Shown here one piece after another: positions 7,202-15,808 of a DNA stretch of 64,000 bases. A model generated the notes under the pieces. It was not told the DNA's origin. It saw only the letters and a list, made by a program, of their open reading frames with translations, and did not search any database. Origin of the DNA: Rhodococcus sp. OK302 (GTDB lineage: Bacteria > Actinomycetota > Actinomycetes > Mycobacteriales > Mycobacteriaceae); contig NZ_NPJZ01000001.1 in the NCBI RefSeq assembly GCF_002245895.1, forward strand, positions 4,004,501-4,068,500, read 5' to 3'. The position numbers and the translations under genes are program-made. Each line of letters starts with the position of its first letter. The stretch's first letter is position 1.

Positions 7202-8083
7202 GTGGTGAATGCACACGGCGACCAGGAAATCCGCGCGCATTACCTGTGGGTTGATGCCCTTGTCACCGGGACGTTGATACCCGAGGTCGGCGTCGTCGAA
7301 CACAAGCTCGCGAGCCCGTGGTCTGCCGATCACCGGGTGAACGCGAACATAATGCCGAACGAATCCGCCTCGCATCGCTGGAACGTGACAATTGATTCCA
7401 CGATCGCAGCAGACACGGAGACCCTGATCGGTCTCGATGGTCTGCATATCGCGGAGAGTATCTATCGCACGGTTCACCGGGATGTCATGTCGGCGGCTCG
7501 TGTCGAAGGGTGGACGCGCCTACATGCGGCACTGGTTGATTGCGGCGGGGTGCGAGTGGCGATTGCCGGGCATTCGGGTGCCGGCAAGACCACCTCGGCT
7601 CTGGCACTGGCGTTACGGGGCGCGCAGCTTCATTCGGACGAAGGGATCTTCATTCGAGGGCACGATGCGATAGGGCTGCCTCGGCGGATACACATCAAGG
7701 CCGGCACTTTCGACGTTCTCCCCGAGATCCGTGCGCTCGAGCTACTTCCTCTGCCGTACGAACCGCCGGTCTGGGCGCTCGATCCCACAACACTGCCAAA
7801 TCCACCATCCGCCTCGTCAGCCGTACGCGGCATCGACGTGTTGTTGATTCTCGACGGGTGGGGGGAGAGTGAGACATCCATCCAGCCGATGCCCACGGCG
7901 GTGGCTCTGCGCTCGCTTGCTGAGCAGTCTGCATTGTGGTCCGACGGCCACGGCCTCACACTGCGAAACATCGCCGCCTTGCTGTCGAACACCGCCTGCT
8001 ACAGCCTCACTCGGCACCACGCCGACACCGGGGTTGCTTCCGTCGAGGAATTGGTGGCGTCATGCGTGACACGCGGTACTTGA
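7202..8083 (+). CDS. HPr kinase/phosphorylase-like P-loop protein
   Basis: 293 residues from a GTG three bases after the PqqD-like stop; a second GTG follows immediately. The Walker A motif GHSGAGKTT is at residues 123-131, followed by LHSDEGIFI at about 143-151, the acidic segment typical of HPr-kinase-related proteins. The N-terminal 110 residues are variable. True HPr kinases phosphorylate the sugar-transport protein HPr; this branch lacks the usual HPr kinase context and is found beside PqqD-like genes. Its real substrate is unknown and might be the exported peptide, a sugar or a lipid intermediate. Its 3' end overlaps the next gene by 22 bp. Confidence 0.75.
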   Translation: MVNAHGDQEIRAHYLWVDALVTGTLIPEVGVVEHKLASPWSADHRVNANIMPNESASHRWNVTIDSTIAADTETLIGLDGLHIAESIYRTVHRDVMSAARVEGWTRLHAALVDCGGVRVAIAGHSGAGKTTSALALALRGAQLHSDEGIFIRGHDAIGLPRRIHIKAGTFDVLPEIRALELLPLPYEPPVWALDPTTLPNPPSASSAVRGIDVLLILDGWGESETSIQPMPTAVALRSLAEQSALWSDGHGLTLRNIAALLSNTACYSLTRHHADTGVASVEELVASCVTRGT

Positions 8084-9192
8084 TTGCGATGCTCGATCCG
8101 GCCGCTGGGCCAGACCTGATCCGTTCGTGTTCCGCCGGGGACTGGCCCCGGGTCATCGACACCGCCGCCCGGCACAAGGTGCTACCACTTCTGGCTGCCG
8201 CAGCTGTCGACGCCGGATTCGCGTCGACGTTGCCGCCAAGTTTCGCGAAGATGCTCGCAGAATCCACGGCCCCCGCGTCGAGTCCTGAATTGACTTTGAG
8301 TTTGGTCCATCACCGCAATGCGCTCCGTATCGCGGACTTGGAATCCCAGCGAGTCGAGATTCAGGAGATGCTGCGAGGCAAGGGATTTCCGACCGTCGCG
8401 CTCAAAGGCGCGGCGCTTCTCGAATGGAAGGTCTGGCCCAATCCCGCAGCGAGGCGGATGACCGACATCGATCTCCTGGTCATCGACCCTACTCACGCTG
8501 TCTCCGCAAACGACGCCATTATCGAATTCGGATATCGGATGGTGCAACCGGACGAGGTTGACGGCGAATCCATCGATCATGACGATCACCAGGAACCGGC
8601 ATTGCTCCGCGACGACCGTCACGGGTCCGTCGAGATCCACTCACATCTGCTGCCACGCTTTGCTCGTCATGCACTGACACGAGAGCGTGCAGTCCAGGGC
8701 ATTCCCGCCACATTCGACCCGCCCACGTTGGCAATCAGCGATGCTGCGCTGCACATCATCGCGCACGCACGGCTTGCGGATCGCGCACTGATTCGCGCAG
8801 ACCCTGCCCTGAACAGCGTCATCGACGTCGGATACCTCCTTGCTTTCGAACCGGCGCTCGCCGCCCAATTGGCGAGGCTCCCATTGCCACGTGATGTCCG
8901 CCGAGCAGTGAACGTGCACCTGGCAGCGGTGGAATCAGTGTTCGGGCGCAGTGACCTCGGTACTACCCGTTCTGCGCGGCTGTGGTGGCGATGGACATTG
9001 TGGTTGGCGGATCGTCCGCGTCTGCATTCGCTCTACCGCGACGCGGTGATGGTGCCGCTGTTCCTCGATCGGGACAGACTCTCCATCAGAGAAGGCCACG
9101 ACCTGCACGGACTCGCGTTGGCTCGGGCTCGTCTGTCACATTTCACCAGGCGAGCGCGCACTGCATTCGGAGATGCCGGGGGAGCAGCGTGA
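8062..9192 (+). CDS. Nucleotidyltransferase family protein (NTP_transf_5 type)
   Basis: 376 residues from the ATG at 8062, which lies inside the previous gene; a longer upstream frame only reads the other gene in the wrong phase. The family signature is present: VALKGAALLEW at about residues 112-122 (LKG motif), then RRMTDIDLLVIDP at 131-143 with the metal-binding DxD (D135/D137), and a later IHSHLL. Members occur in surface-polysaccharide and PEP-CTERM/HPr-rel-A loci and probably transfer a nucleotidyl group to an unknown acceptor. It is translationally coupled to both neighbours, ending in a GTGA overlap with the epimerase gene. Confidence 0.75.
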   Translation: MRDTRYLIAMLDPAAGPDLIRSCSAGDWPRVIDTAARHKVLPLLAAAAVDAGFASTLPPSFAKMLAESTAPASSPELTLSLVHHRNALRIADLESQRVEIQEMLRGKGFPTVALKGAALLEWKVWPNPAARRMTDIDLLVIDPTHAVSANDAIIEFGYRMVQPDEVDGESIDHDDHQEPALLRDDRHGSVEIHSHLLPRFARHALTRERAVQGIPATFDPPTLAISDAALHIIAHARLADRALIRADPALNSVIDVGYLLAFEPALAAQLARLPLPRDVRRAVNVHLAAVESVFGRSDLGTTRSARLWWRWTLWLADRPRLHSLYRDAVMVPLFLDRDRLSIREGHDLHGLALARARLSHFTRRARTAFGDAGGAA

Positions 9193-10292
9193 AGGTACTC
9201 ATCACCGGCGGAGGTGGATTCATCGGAAGCACCATTGCGTCGAGATGCACTGACGCCGGGATCGATGTCGTGATCCTCGACAACCTGGTGACAGGCCGAA
9301 TCGAATTCGCACAGCGTTTCCCGTTCTACCGGGGAGACATCGCGGACGAGGCACTTCTCGACACCATCTTTGTTGACCATCCCGACATCGAGGCAACCGT
9401 TCACTGCGCAGCGCTGATCGTCGTCGGCGACTCCGTGACCAGTCCGGTGACGTACTACGACAACAACGTCGTCAAGGCGCTCACTCTGATCTCGAGTTTG
9501 CTCCGTAACGGGTGCCTACGCCTCCTGTTCAGTTCCTCCGCCGCGGTGTATGCGGCCGCGGACGGGGGATGTGTCGACGAACGCTCCGCTATGGCGCCCC
9601 AGAGTCCCTACGCGCGAAGCAAGGCGCACTTCGAATCGATGCTCGCGGACATCGTCGCAGCGACCGACCTGGCTGCCGTTTCACTTCGCTACTTCAACCC
9701 GATCGGGGCAGATCCCGACCTGCGCAGCGGATTACAATCAGAGCATCCGACGCATGCTCTGGGGAATCTCTTCGAATCTTATTCGACCGGAACACCTTTC
9801 GCCGTAGCTGGAACCGACTGGCCGACGCGAGACGGCTCCGGAGTACGTGATTACGTCCATGTCTGGGACCTTGCCGACGCGCATATCCGCGCATTGGAAC
9901 GGTTCGATCGGATTACAGCCGACTCGACCAGCACCACCGTCGTCAATCTCGGAAGCGGTCGGGGGACCACGGTGTGGGAACTGGTCAGAGCCTTCGAGGA
10001 GGTGCTCGGACACGACGTCGCGGTAAGGACGTCATCGAGGCGACCGGGAGATACTGCCGGCGCCTATGCGTCGAAAACCCTCGCAGCCCAGGTACTCGGA
10101 TGGGTGCCGTCGCGCACCCTCGAAGCGGGGATCGAGGACACCGCGCGCTGGTTGGCTGTGCGTGAGAGTCGATTGAGTTGGAGCACTTTTCACGACGCGA
10201 AATCCGTGAGATCGGCGAGCAATTCCGAAACTGTCGCACGATCTACCTCGGCCAACGTGCCACCGCGCACGTCCACAGATGCCAATGTCTGA
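9189..10292 (+). CDS. NAD-dependent sugar epimerase, GalE-like
   Basis: 367 residues from the GTG at 9189, which shares GTGA with the stop of the nucleotidyltransferase gene. The Rossmann motif is GGGGFIG (residues 7-13). Catalytic residues are visible as the SSSAAVY segment and YARSK (Tyr141, Lys145). FNPIGADPD and the GSGVRDYVHVWDLADAH segment are characteristic of UDP-glucose 4-epimerases. It should interconvert UDP-sugars, supplying the glycosyltransferase of the same operon. Typical GalE proteins end near WLAVRE (around position 10165). The extra 40 or so residues run over the 3' end of a minus-strand DUF4132 remnant, suggesting that the natural stop was lost or the tail is recent. Confidence 0.88.
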   Translation: MKVLITGGGGFIGSTIASRCTDAGIDVVILDNLVTGRIEFAQRFPFYRGDIADEALLDTIFVDHPDIEATVHCAALIVVGDSVTSPVTYYDNNVVKALTLISSLLRNGCLRLLFSSSAAVYAAADGGCVDERSAMAPQSPYARSKAHFESMLADIVAATDLAAVSLRYFNPIGADPDLRSGLQSEHPTHALGNLFESYSTGTPFAVAGTDWPTRDGSGVRDYVHVWDLADAHIRALERFDRITADSTSTTVVNLGSGRGTTVWELVRAFEEVLGHDVAVRTSSRRPGDTAGAYASKTLAAQVLGWVPSRTLEAGIEDTARWLAVRESRLSWSTFHDAKSVRSASNSETVARSTSANVPPRTSTDANV

Positions 10293-11020
10293 TCCGGGTA
10301 GCCGTCGTACGGGCTACCCGTACCCATACCTGGTTCGAGCCCCAGCAATACGGAGACCGAATCACTGAGCTGGTACAGCAATCCCTGGCCCCACGACGCC
10401 GGGTTCTCCCACCCCGGTTCCCAACCGCGATACGTCAACCGCAGTGCCTGACTCGGCGTCGCCGTTACGCCGGTGAAGCGGGCAAGCCCACGCCCGTCCA
10501 GATCGTCGGGCATCGCGTTGTAGACCAGGCGTCCCAACTGTGAGAACGGTTGCAGAATCTTGTAGTCACGGAACACTTGCGACCATGCACCGATCGAGTC
10601 GGGGATGTGCGCTGGATGCACGAGACCGATCACGCCGTCCGGCAATTGAATGCCTTGACCTTCTACATCGGCGAACGTGTTGTCCTCGGCAACCCGGAAC
10701 ACCGTCGTGGGCGCACCGTTCTCACCGAACGACGCCCACAGCAATCGTCTGACTAGATGAATCACCAACGGATGGCCCAGCAGATACTGCGAGAATTCGT
10801 CACCACTCCAGCGACGCCCGGTAACCATCGCACGATTGAGCCGCCTAATCTGGTCGGTAGCGACCGACTTGATCTCACGCTTGAAAGCTGTGAACTGTGC
10901 GCGGGCAGCCTCGGCCAGGACCGGATCGTCATTCGCACCAGGCCTCGGCAGGCTTTTCGACGCCTTGCCTTTCCCATCGACGACATACGGCACCAAAGTC
11001 TCCGGAAACTCCGGTGTGAT
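10190..11020 (-). pseudogene. C-terminal remnant of a DUF4132 protein
   Basis: About 275 codons match the C-terminal region of large DUF4132 (often WGR-containing) proteins. Recognisable parts are LPRPGANDDPVLAEAA, the DQIRRLNRAMVTGRRW segment, and VFRVAEDNTFADVEGQ. Complete proteins are around a thousand residues. Here an in-frame TGA stands at 11021-11023 just before the homologous part, there is no ribosome site, and nothing upstream continues it. The remnant overlaps the 3' end of the epimerase gene in antisense. The function of the intact family is unknown. Confidence 0.7.
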
Positions 11021-11216
11021 TCAAATGCTCGTTTCCCCAGGGTAAGACGTGGATGCTGGGACCTTCGATCCTCTACTCGCACAATCCGCACTGAGCACAT
11101 CCGATCAGATGAAAATCGTCCTGTTTGTCGATGGTCAAAACGCACACCCAAACCCGCAGGAGGCCGTTCAGCGGGTAACCGTCGAAACGCGACGCTTCGT
11201 AACTAGTGTTTGCAGA

Positions 11217-11771
11217 ATGCCGCGACTGATTCACCTGAATGGAGCCTCCGGTATCGGGAAGTCCACGCTCGCCAGATGTACGCCGACCGTCACCCCGGAG
11301 TGCTCAACCTCGACACCGACCATATGGTCAGTCTCGTCGGTGGATGGCAAGACAACTTCTGGACCGCCTTGGTTGCAGCAAGACAGCTCGCCGTCAGCAT
11401 GGCGGCAACCCACTTACAGAGTGGGCACGATGTGGTGATGCCGCAGCTAGTCACCCGAATTACCGAAATCGAGGACTTTGAGGAAGCGGCAAAAACTAAC
11501 CACGCCGAGTATCTCGAGGTCGTACTGATCGGCAGCAAAGAACAGGCGCTCGCTCGATTCGCCGAACGAAGTGCGCACTTGGAGGTCACCCGTCAGCAGC
11601 AACTCGACCAGGTGATCGTGCAGAACGGAGGAGATGGACTTCTTTGAACGAATTCACGACCATCTCACCGAGTACCTGCGGATTCGCTGGAACTACCTCG
11701 TAATCGACGCCGACCGTTCCACCGCAGAGGGAACCTACGAGTCATTGATCGCAGCACTCGCAGCTAGTTGA
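11217..11771 (+). pseudogene. Frameshifted P-loop kinase-like ATPase
   Basis: Starting at the ATG at 11217 the protein reads MPRLIHLNGASGIGKSTLAR, with a good Walker A (GASGIGKST), then loses frame near 11276. The adjacent phase continues as MYADRHPGVLNLDTDHM and runs to a stop at 11645. A second shift near 11640 restores a coherent tail (DFFERIHDHLTEYL to LIAALAAS) ending at 11771. The three pieces together make a protein of about 185 residues of the small AAA/chloramphenicol-phosphotransferase-like kinase type. Two single-base indels indicate a dead gene unless they are sequence errors. It lies next to the DUF4132 remnant. Confidence 0.7.
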
Positions 11772-12099
11772 GTCGAGATAGGGGCAAGAGTATCGAGGAT
11801 GCTTTAGCTGTCGACCTTCCGCTGGTCTGGACCGAAACTACGGCCGGAGCGACGACCAGCCGCTACAACTGACGGACCTTCTTTCGCATCTTCCGTGCAT
11901 ACGTCATCGAACAAGACTTCCGACGGAAAAACTTGCAGGGTAGTCGATTTCGGCGGAAATGGACGACAAGGGCAACTATCGTTGCCGGCCGTGCACAAAT
12001 CATGAATGAGCCGTCGGATGCCGGGAATCGTCTGAATCTCGACAGGTAGCGTCGAGGGGGAATGCTGCGCAAACATATGGCTCATTGTGAAGGGGCGGA
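11772..12099. other. Intergenic region without recognisable genes
   Basis: No reading frame here has a ribosome site or family resemblance. The region leads into msrA, whose likely ribosome site (AAGGGG) lies at about 12090. Confidence 0.5.
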
Positions 12100-12597
12100 A
12101 TGACTGACACCCGTAAGGCGATACTGGCAGGCGGATGTTTCTGGGGTATGGAGGACCTGATCCGCCAGCAGTCGGGAGTGATCGCGACGCGAGTTGGCTA
12201 TACCGGTGGGCAAAATGATCGGCCGACCTATCGCAACCATCCAGGTCACGCGGAGGCCGTCGAGATCGTCTACAACGCTGCGCAAACGGACTACCGGGCG
12301 CTGTTGGAGTTGTTCTTCCAGATTCACGATCCGACGACACTGAACTACCAGGGCCGCGACTTCGGATCCAGTTATAGGTCTGCGATCTTCTATCTCGACG
12401 ACGATCAGAAGGGGGTCGCGCTGGGCACCATCGTCGATGTCGAGGACTCACGTCTGTGGCCCGGCAAGGTAGTCACCGAGTTGACCCCCGCCGGGACCTT
12501 CTGGGAGGCGGAGACCGAGCATCAGGACTATCTGCAGCATTACCCGGATGGCTATACCTGCCACTTCCCGCGGCCTCACTGGAAGTTGGACGCGTAG
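12100..12597 (+). CDS. msrA: Peptide methionine-S-sulfoxide reductase
   Basis: 165 residues with the catalytic GCFWG at 12-16 and conserved [26 protein letters not shown] and [12 protein letters not shown] segments. MsrA reduces oxidised methionine in proteins using thioredoxin, repairing oxidative damage in the cytosol. Length is normal and AAGGGG precedes the ATG. No msrB lies nearby, and the gene stands between remnants. Confidence 0.95.
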   Translation: MTDTRKAILAGGCFWGMEDLIRQQSGVIATRVGYTGGQNDRPTYRNHPGHAEAVEIVYNAAQTDYRALLELFFQIHDPTTLNYQGRDFGSSYRSAIFYLDDDQKGVALGTIVDVEDSRLWPGKVVTELTPAGTFWEAETEHQDYLQHYPDGYTCHFPRPHWKLDA

Positions 12598-12672
12598 TTA
12601 TGCGGTCCAACTTTCGGGGTCCACTCCAGCACGGTGTGACCGGCCAATCCTGGACCCGTCAATAGGCTGTCA

Positions 12673-12873
12673 CTAACGTCCGCGCCTCATACACCTAGCG
12701 ACGGCCGCGAAAATGAAGATCAACAGCCAAAAAGCAACAAAGAGATAGCCCAGGACCAGGCCTGCGATAGCCAGGCCACGTGTGCCAGCATCACATCGAG
12801 TTGCGGTCGTCGGCAGCCTCGTCGAACCTTCGTACGCACGTGAGGATGTAGCGCCCCTGTCTGTGCATTTCAC
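12673..12873 (-). pseudogene. Fragment of a DUF4190-like small membrane protein
   Basis: The second half of a 66-residue frame reads RGLAIAGLVLGYLFVAFWLL, the hydrophobic C-terminal helix typical of DUF4190-type membrane proteins. The first half is hydrophilic and matches nothing. The expected first transmembrane segments are absent and no ribosome site is clear. Probably a remnant; a small genuine membrane protein is possible. Confidence 0.35.
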
Positions 12874-12943
12874 AACTGCAAAGTTGTTCCTACACTGGAA
12901 GAGTCGCGGTTAGGCGCCCTGAACCCCGGACGTTGACCGTGAA

Positions 12944-12976
12944 GCCTCCATCGAGTCACCCCGGCCCGATGGAGGC
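12944..12976. terminator. Hairpin, possible terminator
   Basis: GCCTCCATCG pairs perfectly with CGATGGAGGC across a 13-nt loop. No clear T-run follows on either strand. It stands isolated between the DUF4190-like fragment and the CsbD-like gene. Confidence 0.3.
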
Positions 12977-13318
12977 GCCCTGTACGGGCCCCGATCATCT
13001 CCCTCGGGTGAGGGGCTCGTCGGCCGCGGGTAGATGACGGTCAAACGTTCTCGACAGCAGTGCTGTAGACGAGTTGACTGGTGCTGGAGGCGTGAGCAAT
13101 CAAGAGCAGTCAGGGTCAGTATCGGCGTCAGCCATATACCTGGCCCGGGTGCGGAACTAGGCGATGCGACGGGAGTCTCGGTGACAAAAGGGCGGCATAC
13201 CGCCGCGCCGACGGGCTCACCACGTTTGTCTCTCACCGCACCGCCGACCGCTTGGGCACATTCTTCCCAAGGAGTGCGGGCGGCCGCACCGAGGGATCAC
13301 AGAGAACAGGACATGGTC

Positions 13319-13513
13319 ATGAGCATGGGAAAGAAGATCCATCACAAGGTCGAAACCGCGGAAGGCGCCGCCAAGAAGGCTTTCGGCAAGGCCACCGGGA
13401 ACGCCCACCTCGAAGCAGAGGGAAGCAAGGAACAGGCCAAGGGCAACGCCAAACAAATGGGGGACAAGGTCAAGGACGCTGGAAAGAAGATCAAGAACGC
13501 TTTCAAACATTGA
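13319..13513 (+). CDS. CsbD-like small stress protein
   Basis: 64 residues from the ATG at 13319 (AGGA seven bases upstream; ATG 13313 also possible). The sequence is Lys/Ala/Gly-rich with the family pattern: GAAKKAFGKATGNAHLEAEG, then KEQAKGNAKQMGDKVKDA. CsbD-like proteins are abundant, largely disordered proteins induced by the general stress response. Their biochemical role is unknown. Two related loci occur at 25624-25797 (intact) and 30559-30734 (broken). It converges on the gas-vesicle cluster. Confidence 0.85.
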   Translation: MSMGKKIHHKVETAEGAAKKAFGKATGNAHLEAEGSKEQAKGNAKQMGDKVKDAGKKIKNAFKH

Positions 13514-13553
13514 TCATCGTTCGGTGAGTCCGACCGAAACTCTGTGAAACCGG

Positions 13554-13883
13554 CTATTCGTTCGCCAGCAGCGGCCCCAGCGGTCCGAGGTCGATGTTCA
13601 GGTCCTCAGGTGTGAGATCGAAATGATCACGCAGTTCCGCCATTCGCTCCTCGAGCAGCATAAGTGTCGTGCCGATGCGTTCGATCTGCTCGTCGCTGAG
13701 GTCCCCGTGCTCGACTCGGCGTAGCGCCTGCCGCTCCATCAACTGGCGTAGGAGCTCGACGATGGTGAGGACCAGTGCGACCAGGCCCTTCTCGACGGAC
13801 TCTGGGTCGGCATCGATCCGTTGAGGCAGAACCCGGCGACCGACGTCGGTCGGCGCATCCGACTCGGGCTCGGGCTCAGTCAT
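13554..13883 (-). CDS. gvpK: Gas vesicle protein GvpK
   Basis: 109 residues from the ATG at 13883, which overlaps the previous gene (gvpS) by 8 bp. RIDADPESVEKGLVALVLTI and LLRQLMERQALRRVEHGDLS are the conserved GvpK core, followed by a helical C-terminus. GvpK is a minor protein needed for gas vesicle assembly. This is the last gene of the minus-strand operon. Confidence 0.92.
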   Translation of the reverse strand: MTEPEPESDAPTDVGRRVLPQRIDADPESVEKGLVALVLTIVELLRQLMERQALRRVEHGDLSDEQIERIGTTLMLLEERMAELRDHFDLTPEDLNIDLGPLGPLLANE

Positions 13884-14085
13884 CGCTAGGCTCCTGACCG
13901 GCCGGGTCTGGGACGAGTGCGCTGACCGATGCGATGAGCGTGCGCAACGAGATTCGGACCATGTCGACGTCGGCGAGCGACAGAGTGATCTCGCCGGTGA
14001 TGACAACACCACCACCGAGCACTCGATCGAGCAGGTCGACGAGAGCGATGCGGCGCGTGTCGTCCGAAGGAACCATCTCGCTCAT
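13876..14085 (-). CDS. gvpS: GvpA-like gas vesicle protein GvpS
   Basis: 69 residues. IALVDLLDRVLGGGVVITGE followed by a segment ending LRTLIASVSAL is a shortened GvpA/GvpJ fold with the two amphipathic helices and central beta hairpin. In actinobacterial clusters this position, between gvpL and gvpK, is held by gvpS, a paralogue of the shell protein. Overlaps gvpK by 8 bp. Confidence 0.88.
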   Translation of the reverse strand: MSEMVPSDDTRRIALVDLLDRVLGGGVVITGEITLSLADVDMVRISLRTLIASVSALVPDPAGQEPSDD

Positions 14086-14089
14086 GGGC

Positions 14090-14869
14090 TCACTCGTCGA
14101 TCCCGGCGAAGGAGTACGGTGGCCACGGTCCGGTCAGTTCCAGTGTGACGCCCGGGCGCTCGTCGTCGAGGGCCGCGACGAGCGCGGCAAAGTCGTCGAC
14201 CCGCTCGGAGTCCACCAGGTAGGTGCCGTTGAAGATCATCCAGGCACGCTTGCCAGTGAGCACCGGATCGGTGACCTGTCGCCGGCGCCCGCCGACAGCA
14301 TTGCCCAAGAGCGCCGAGTGAATCTCCTCCGCATGGCCCGCCGCCCTGCGTTCGACGTCTTGCTGCGCGCTCAACTCAGCACGACGGCGTAGTAGATACG
14401 CGGTCCCCTTTCCGCCCGCACGGGTCGGGGAAGATTCCGCTTTCGCGTTCTGAGCCAAGGTCTTCGAGTCTGCGTACGCTTTGACGCCCCACTCGCTCCG
14501 TCCGGTCACCCTCCGCAACGTTGCCCTGAACTCCTCCCGTCGTTCGTCGAGGAGTAGACGAACCCGGTCGTCGTCGAGGTAGACAGTGGCCAATCGCAGT
14601 GGAACGGTGGGACCGCAGCGCAACATGGCGGCCACCACAGCGTCGTGTGCCCTCGCGGTTGTGGCCAGCCAGTCGAGGTCCTCGAGGTTGTGCTGCAGCG
14701 GTGCCTGCCCGAATTCGCTCAGGCTCACCGTCCCCACCACCGCGACGAGACCCGCCGACGCCACGGCCCGGACCGGCTCCCCGGCCACCCCAGAGACCCC
14801 GGCGAGTTGTGCGTCGCCGATGCTGTCGGTCGTGATGCCGTAAAGCCAGACACCGTCATCCGCGGTCAT
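14090..14869 (-). CDS. gvpL: Gas vesicle protein GvpL (GvpF/L family)
   Basis: 259 residues from the ATG at 14869, overlapping the end of gvpJ. The N-terminal half begins VWLYGIT and carries TVPLRLATVYLDDDRVR, the conserved GvpF/L motif; the C-terminal part contains MIFNGTYLVDSERVDDFAAL. GvpF/L proteins are accessory assembly proteins that contact the shell protein. The second F/L paralogue is at 15809-16597. Confidence 0.92.
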   Translation of the reverse strand: MTADDGVWLYGITTDSIGDAQLAGVSGVAGEPVRAVASAGLVAVVGTVSLSEFGQAPLQHNLEDLDWLATTARAHDAVVAAMLRCGPTVPLRLATVYLDDDRVRLLLDERREEFRATLRRVTGRSEWGVKAYADSKTLAQNAKAESSPTRAGGKGTAYLLRRRAELSAQQDVERRAAGHAEEIHSALLGNAVGGRRRQVTDPVLTGKRAWMIFNGTYLVDSERVDDFAALVAALDDERPGVTLELTGPWPPYSFAGIDE

Positions 14870-15263
14870 CGCCAGGCTCCTGCCGCTTCGCCTCCACCTC
14901 GATCGGTTCAGCGGCCTCGATGGCAGAATGTACCGACCTGTCGGACTCGAGTTCGGCGATCCGCTCCCGCAGCTTCCGATTCTCGAGTTCGACGTCACTG
15001 TTCCTGCCGGTCAGCCAAGGGTCATGCTCCCACCAATCGATGCCCACCTCCTTCGCGGTCTCCAGCGAGGCGATCACCAGTCGCACCTTGATGGTCAGCA
15101 ATTCGATATCGAGCAGGTTGACTTGAATGTCCCCGGCGATCACGAGTCCCTTGTCGAGCACCCGCTCGAGGATCTCGCCGAGGTTCGTCGACTGGTGCCC
15201 GCCACCCAATCCGCCACCCGAGCTCTGCGGGAGGTTGCTCGCACCGCCACCGGCGATGGTCAT
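14856..15263 (-). CDS. gvpJ: GvpA-like gas vesicle protein GvpJ
   Basis: 135 residues. Residues about 29-70 (ILERVLDKGLVIAGDIQVNL and KVRLVIASLETAKEVGIDWW) are the GvpA-type shell core. The 15-30 N-terminal residues are Gly-rich, and a charged coiled-coil-like C-terminal extension of about 55 residues distinguishes it from GvpA. GvpJ is thought to act in nucleation or tip formation. It overlaps gvpO by 4 bp and gvpL by 14 bp. Confidence 0.9.
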   Translation of the reverse strand: MTIAGGGASNLPQSSGGGLGGGHQSTNLGEILERVLDKGLVIAGDIQVNLLDIELLTIKVRLVIASLETAKEVGIDWWEHDPWLTGRNSDVELENRKLRERIAELESDRSVHSAIEAAEPIEVEAKRQEPGDDRG

Positions 15264-15547
15264 GACAGCCCACTCCCACTGTCACCGACACCCCGTACGT
15301 AGCGGCGAGTTCTGCGGTAGGACAACAGTTCTCCATCCAGATCCAACACCACCTCGTACAGTGCGAGCATGTCCGTCGACGACGGGATTCGCTGATCCTC
15401 GACTACCTCGACCTCCACCGTCCATCCGTCGTCGGTCGGCATGACCGACGTCGCGCCCAACGGTTTCTTGCCGGTCAACTGTGCGATGTCATGCGTTGCG
15501 ATCTCGGCGATCTCGGGTGCCGGCAACGGTGGTTCCTGTTCTGCCAT
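15260..15547 (-). CDS. gvpO: Gas vesicle protein GvpO
   Basis: 95 residues from the ATG at 15547; a GTG one codon earlier is possible. DGWTVEVEVVEDQRIPSSTD followed by MLALYEVVLDLDGELLSYRR is the conserved GvpO core with the YxRxRRY end. GvpO is essential for vesicle formation in haloarchaea and conserved in actinobacterial clusters. It is placed between gvpG and gvpJ here. Confidence 0.92.
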   Translation of the reverse strand: MAEQEPPLPAPEIAEIATHDIAQLTGKKPLGATSVMPTDDGWTVEVEVVEDQRIPSSTDMLALYEVVLDLDGELLSYRRTRRYVRGVGDSGSGLS

Positions 15548-15553
15548 CACCGA

Positions 15554-15805
15554 TCACTCCTTCTCCGGAGTGGTGGGCTGCCCCGTCCCGGTCATTCGGT
15601 CGAGGATCGCCTGCTGAGCCTGCTCTTCCTCTTCGGCGGAGATCTCGCCCGCCGCGCGGGCGTCCTCCAACTCCTCGAGAGCGCGGCGGGCACTCGCGGG
15701 ATTGTGGAGTTCGTCTTCGACCTGTCGCTGGATCAACTCGGCCAGCGATATCACCCCACGAACGGGAGCGAGTGGCAGGGTGGCGATGAACGACAGCAGA
15801 CCCAT
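15554..15805 (-). CDS. gvpG: Gas vesicle protein GvpG
   Basis: 83 residues. MGLLSFIATLPLAPVRGVIS with the following LAELIQRQVEDELHNPASAR is the GvpG signature, then an acidic helical tail. GvpG is a small accessory assembly protein. It starts three bases after gvpF and ends six bases before gvpO. Confidence 0.92.
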   Translation of the reverse strand: MGLLSFIATLPLAPVRGVISLAELIQRQVEDELHNPASARRALEELEDARAAGEISAEEEEQAQQAILDRMTGTGQPTTPEKE

Positions 15806-15808
15806 CGG

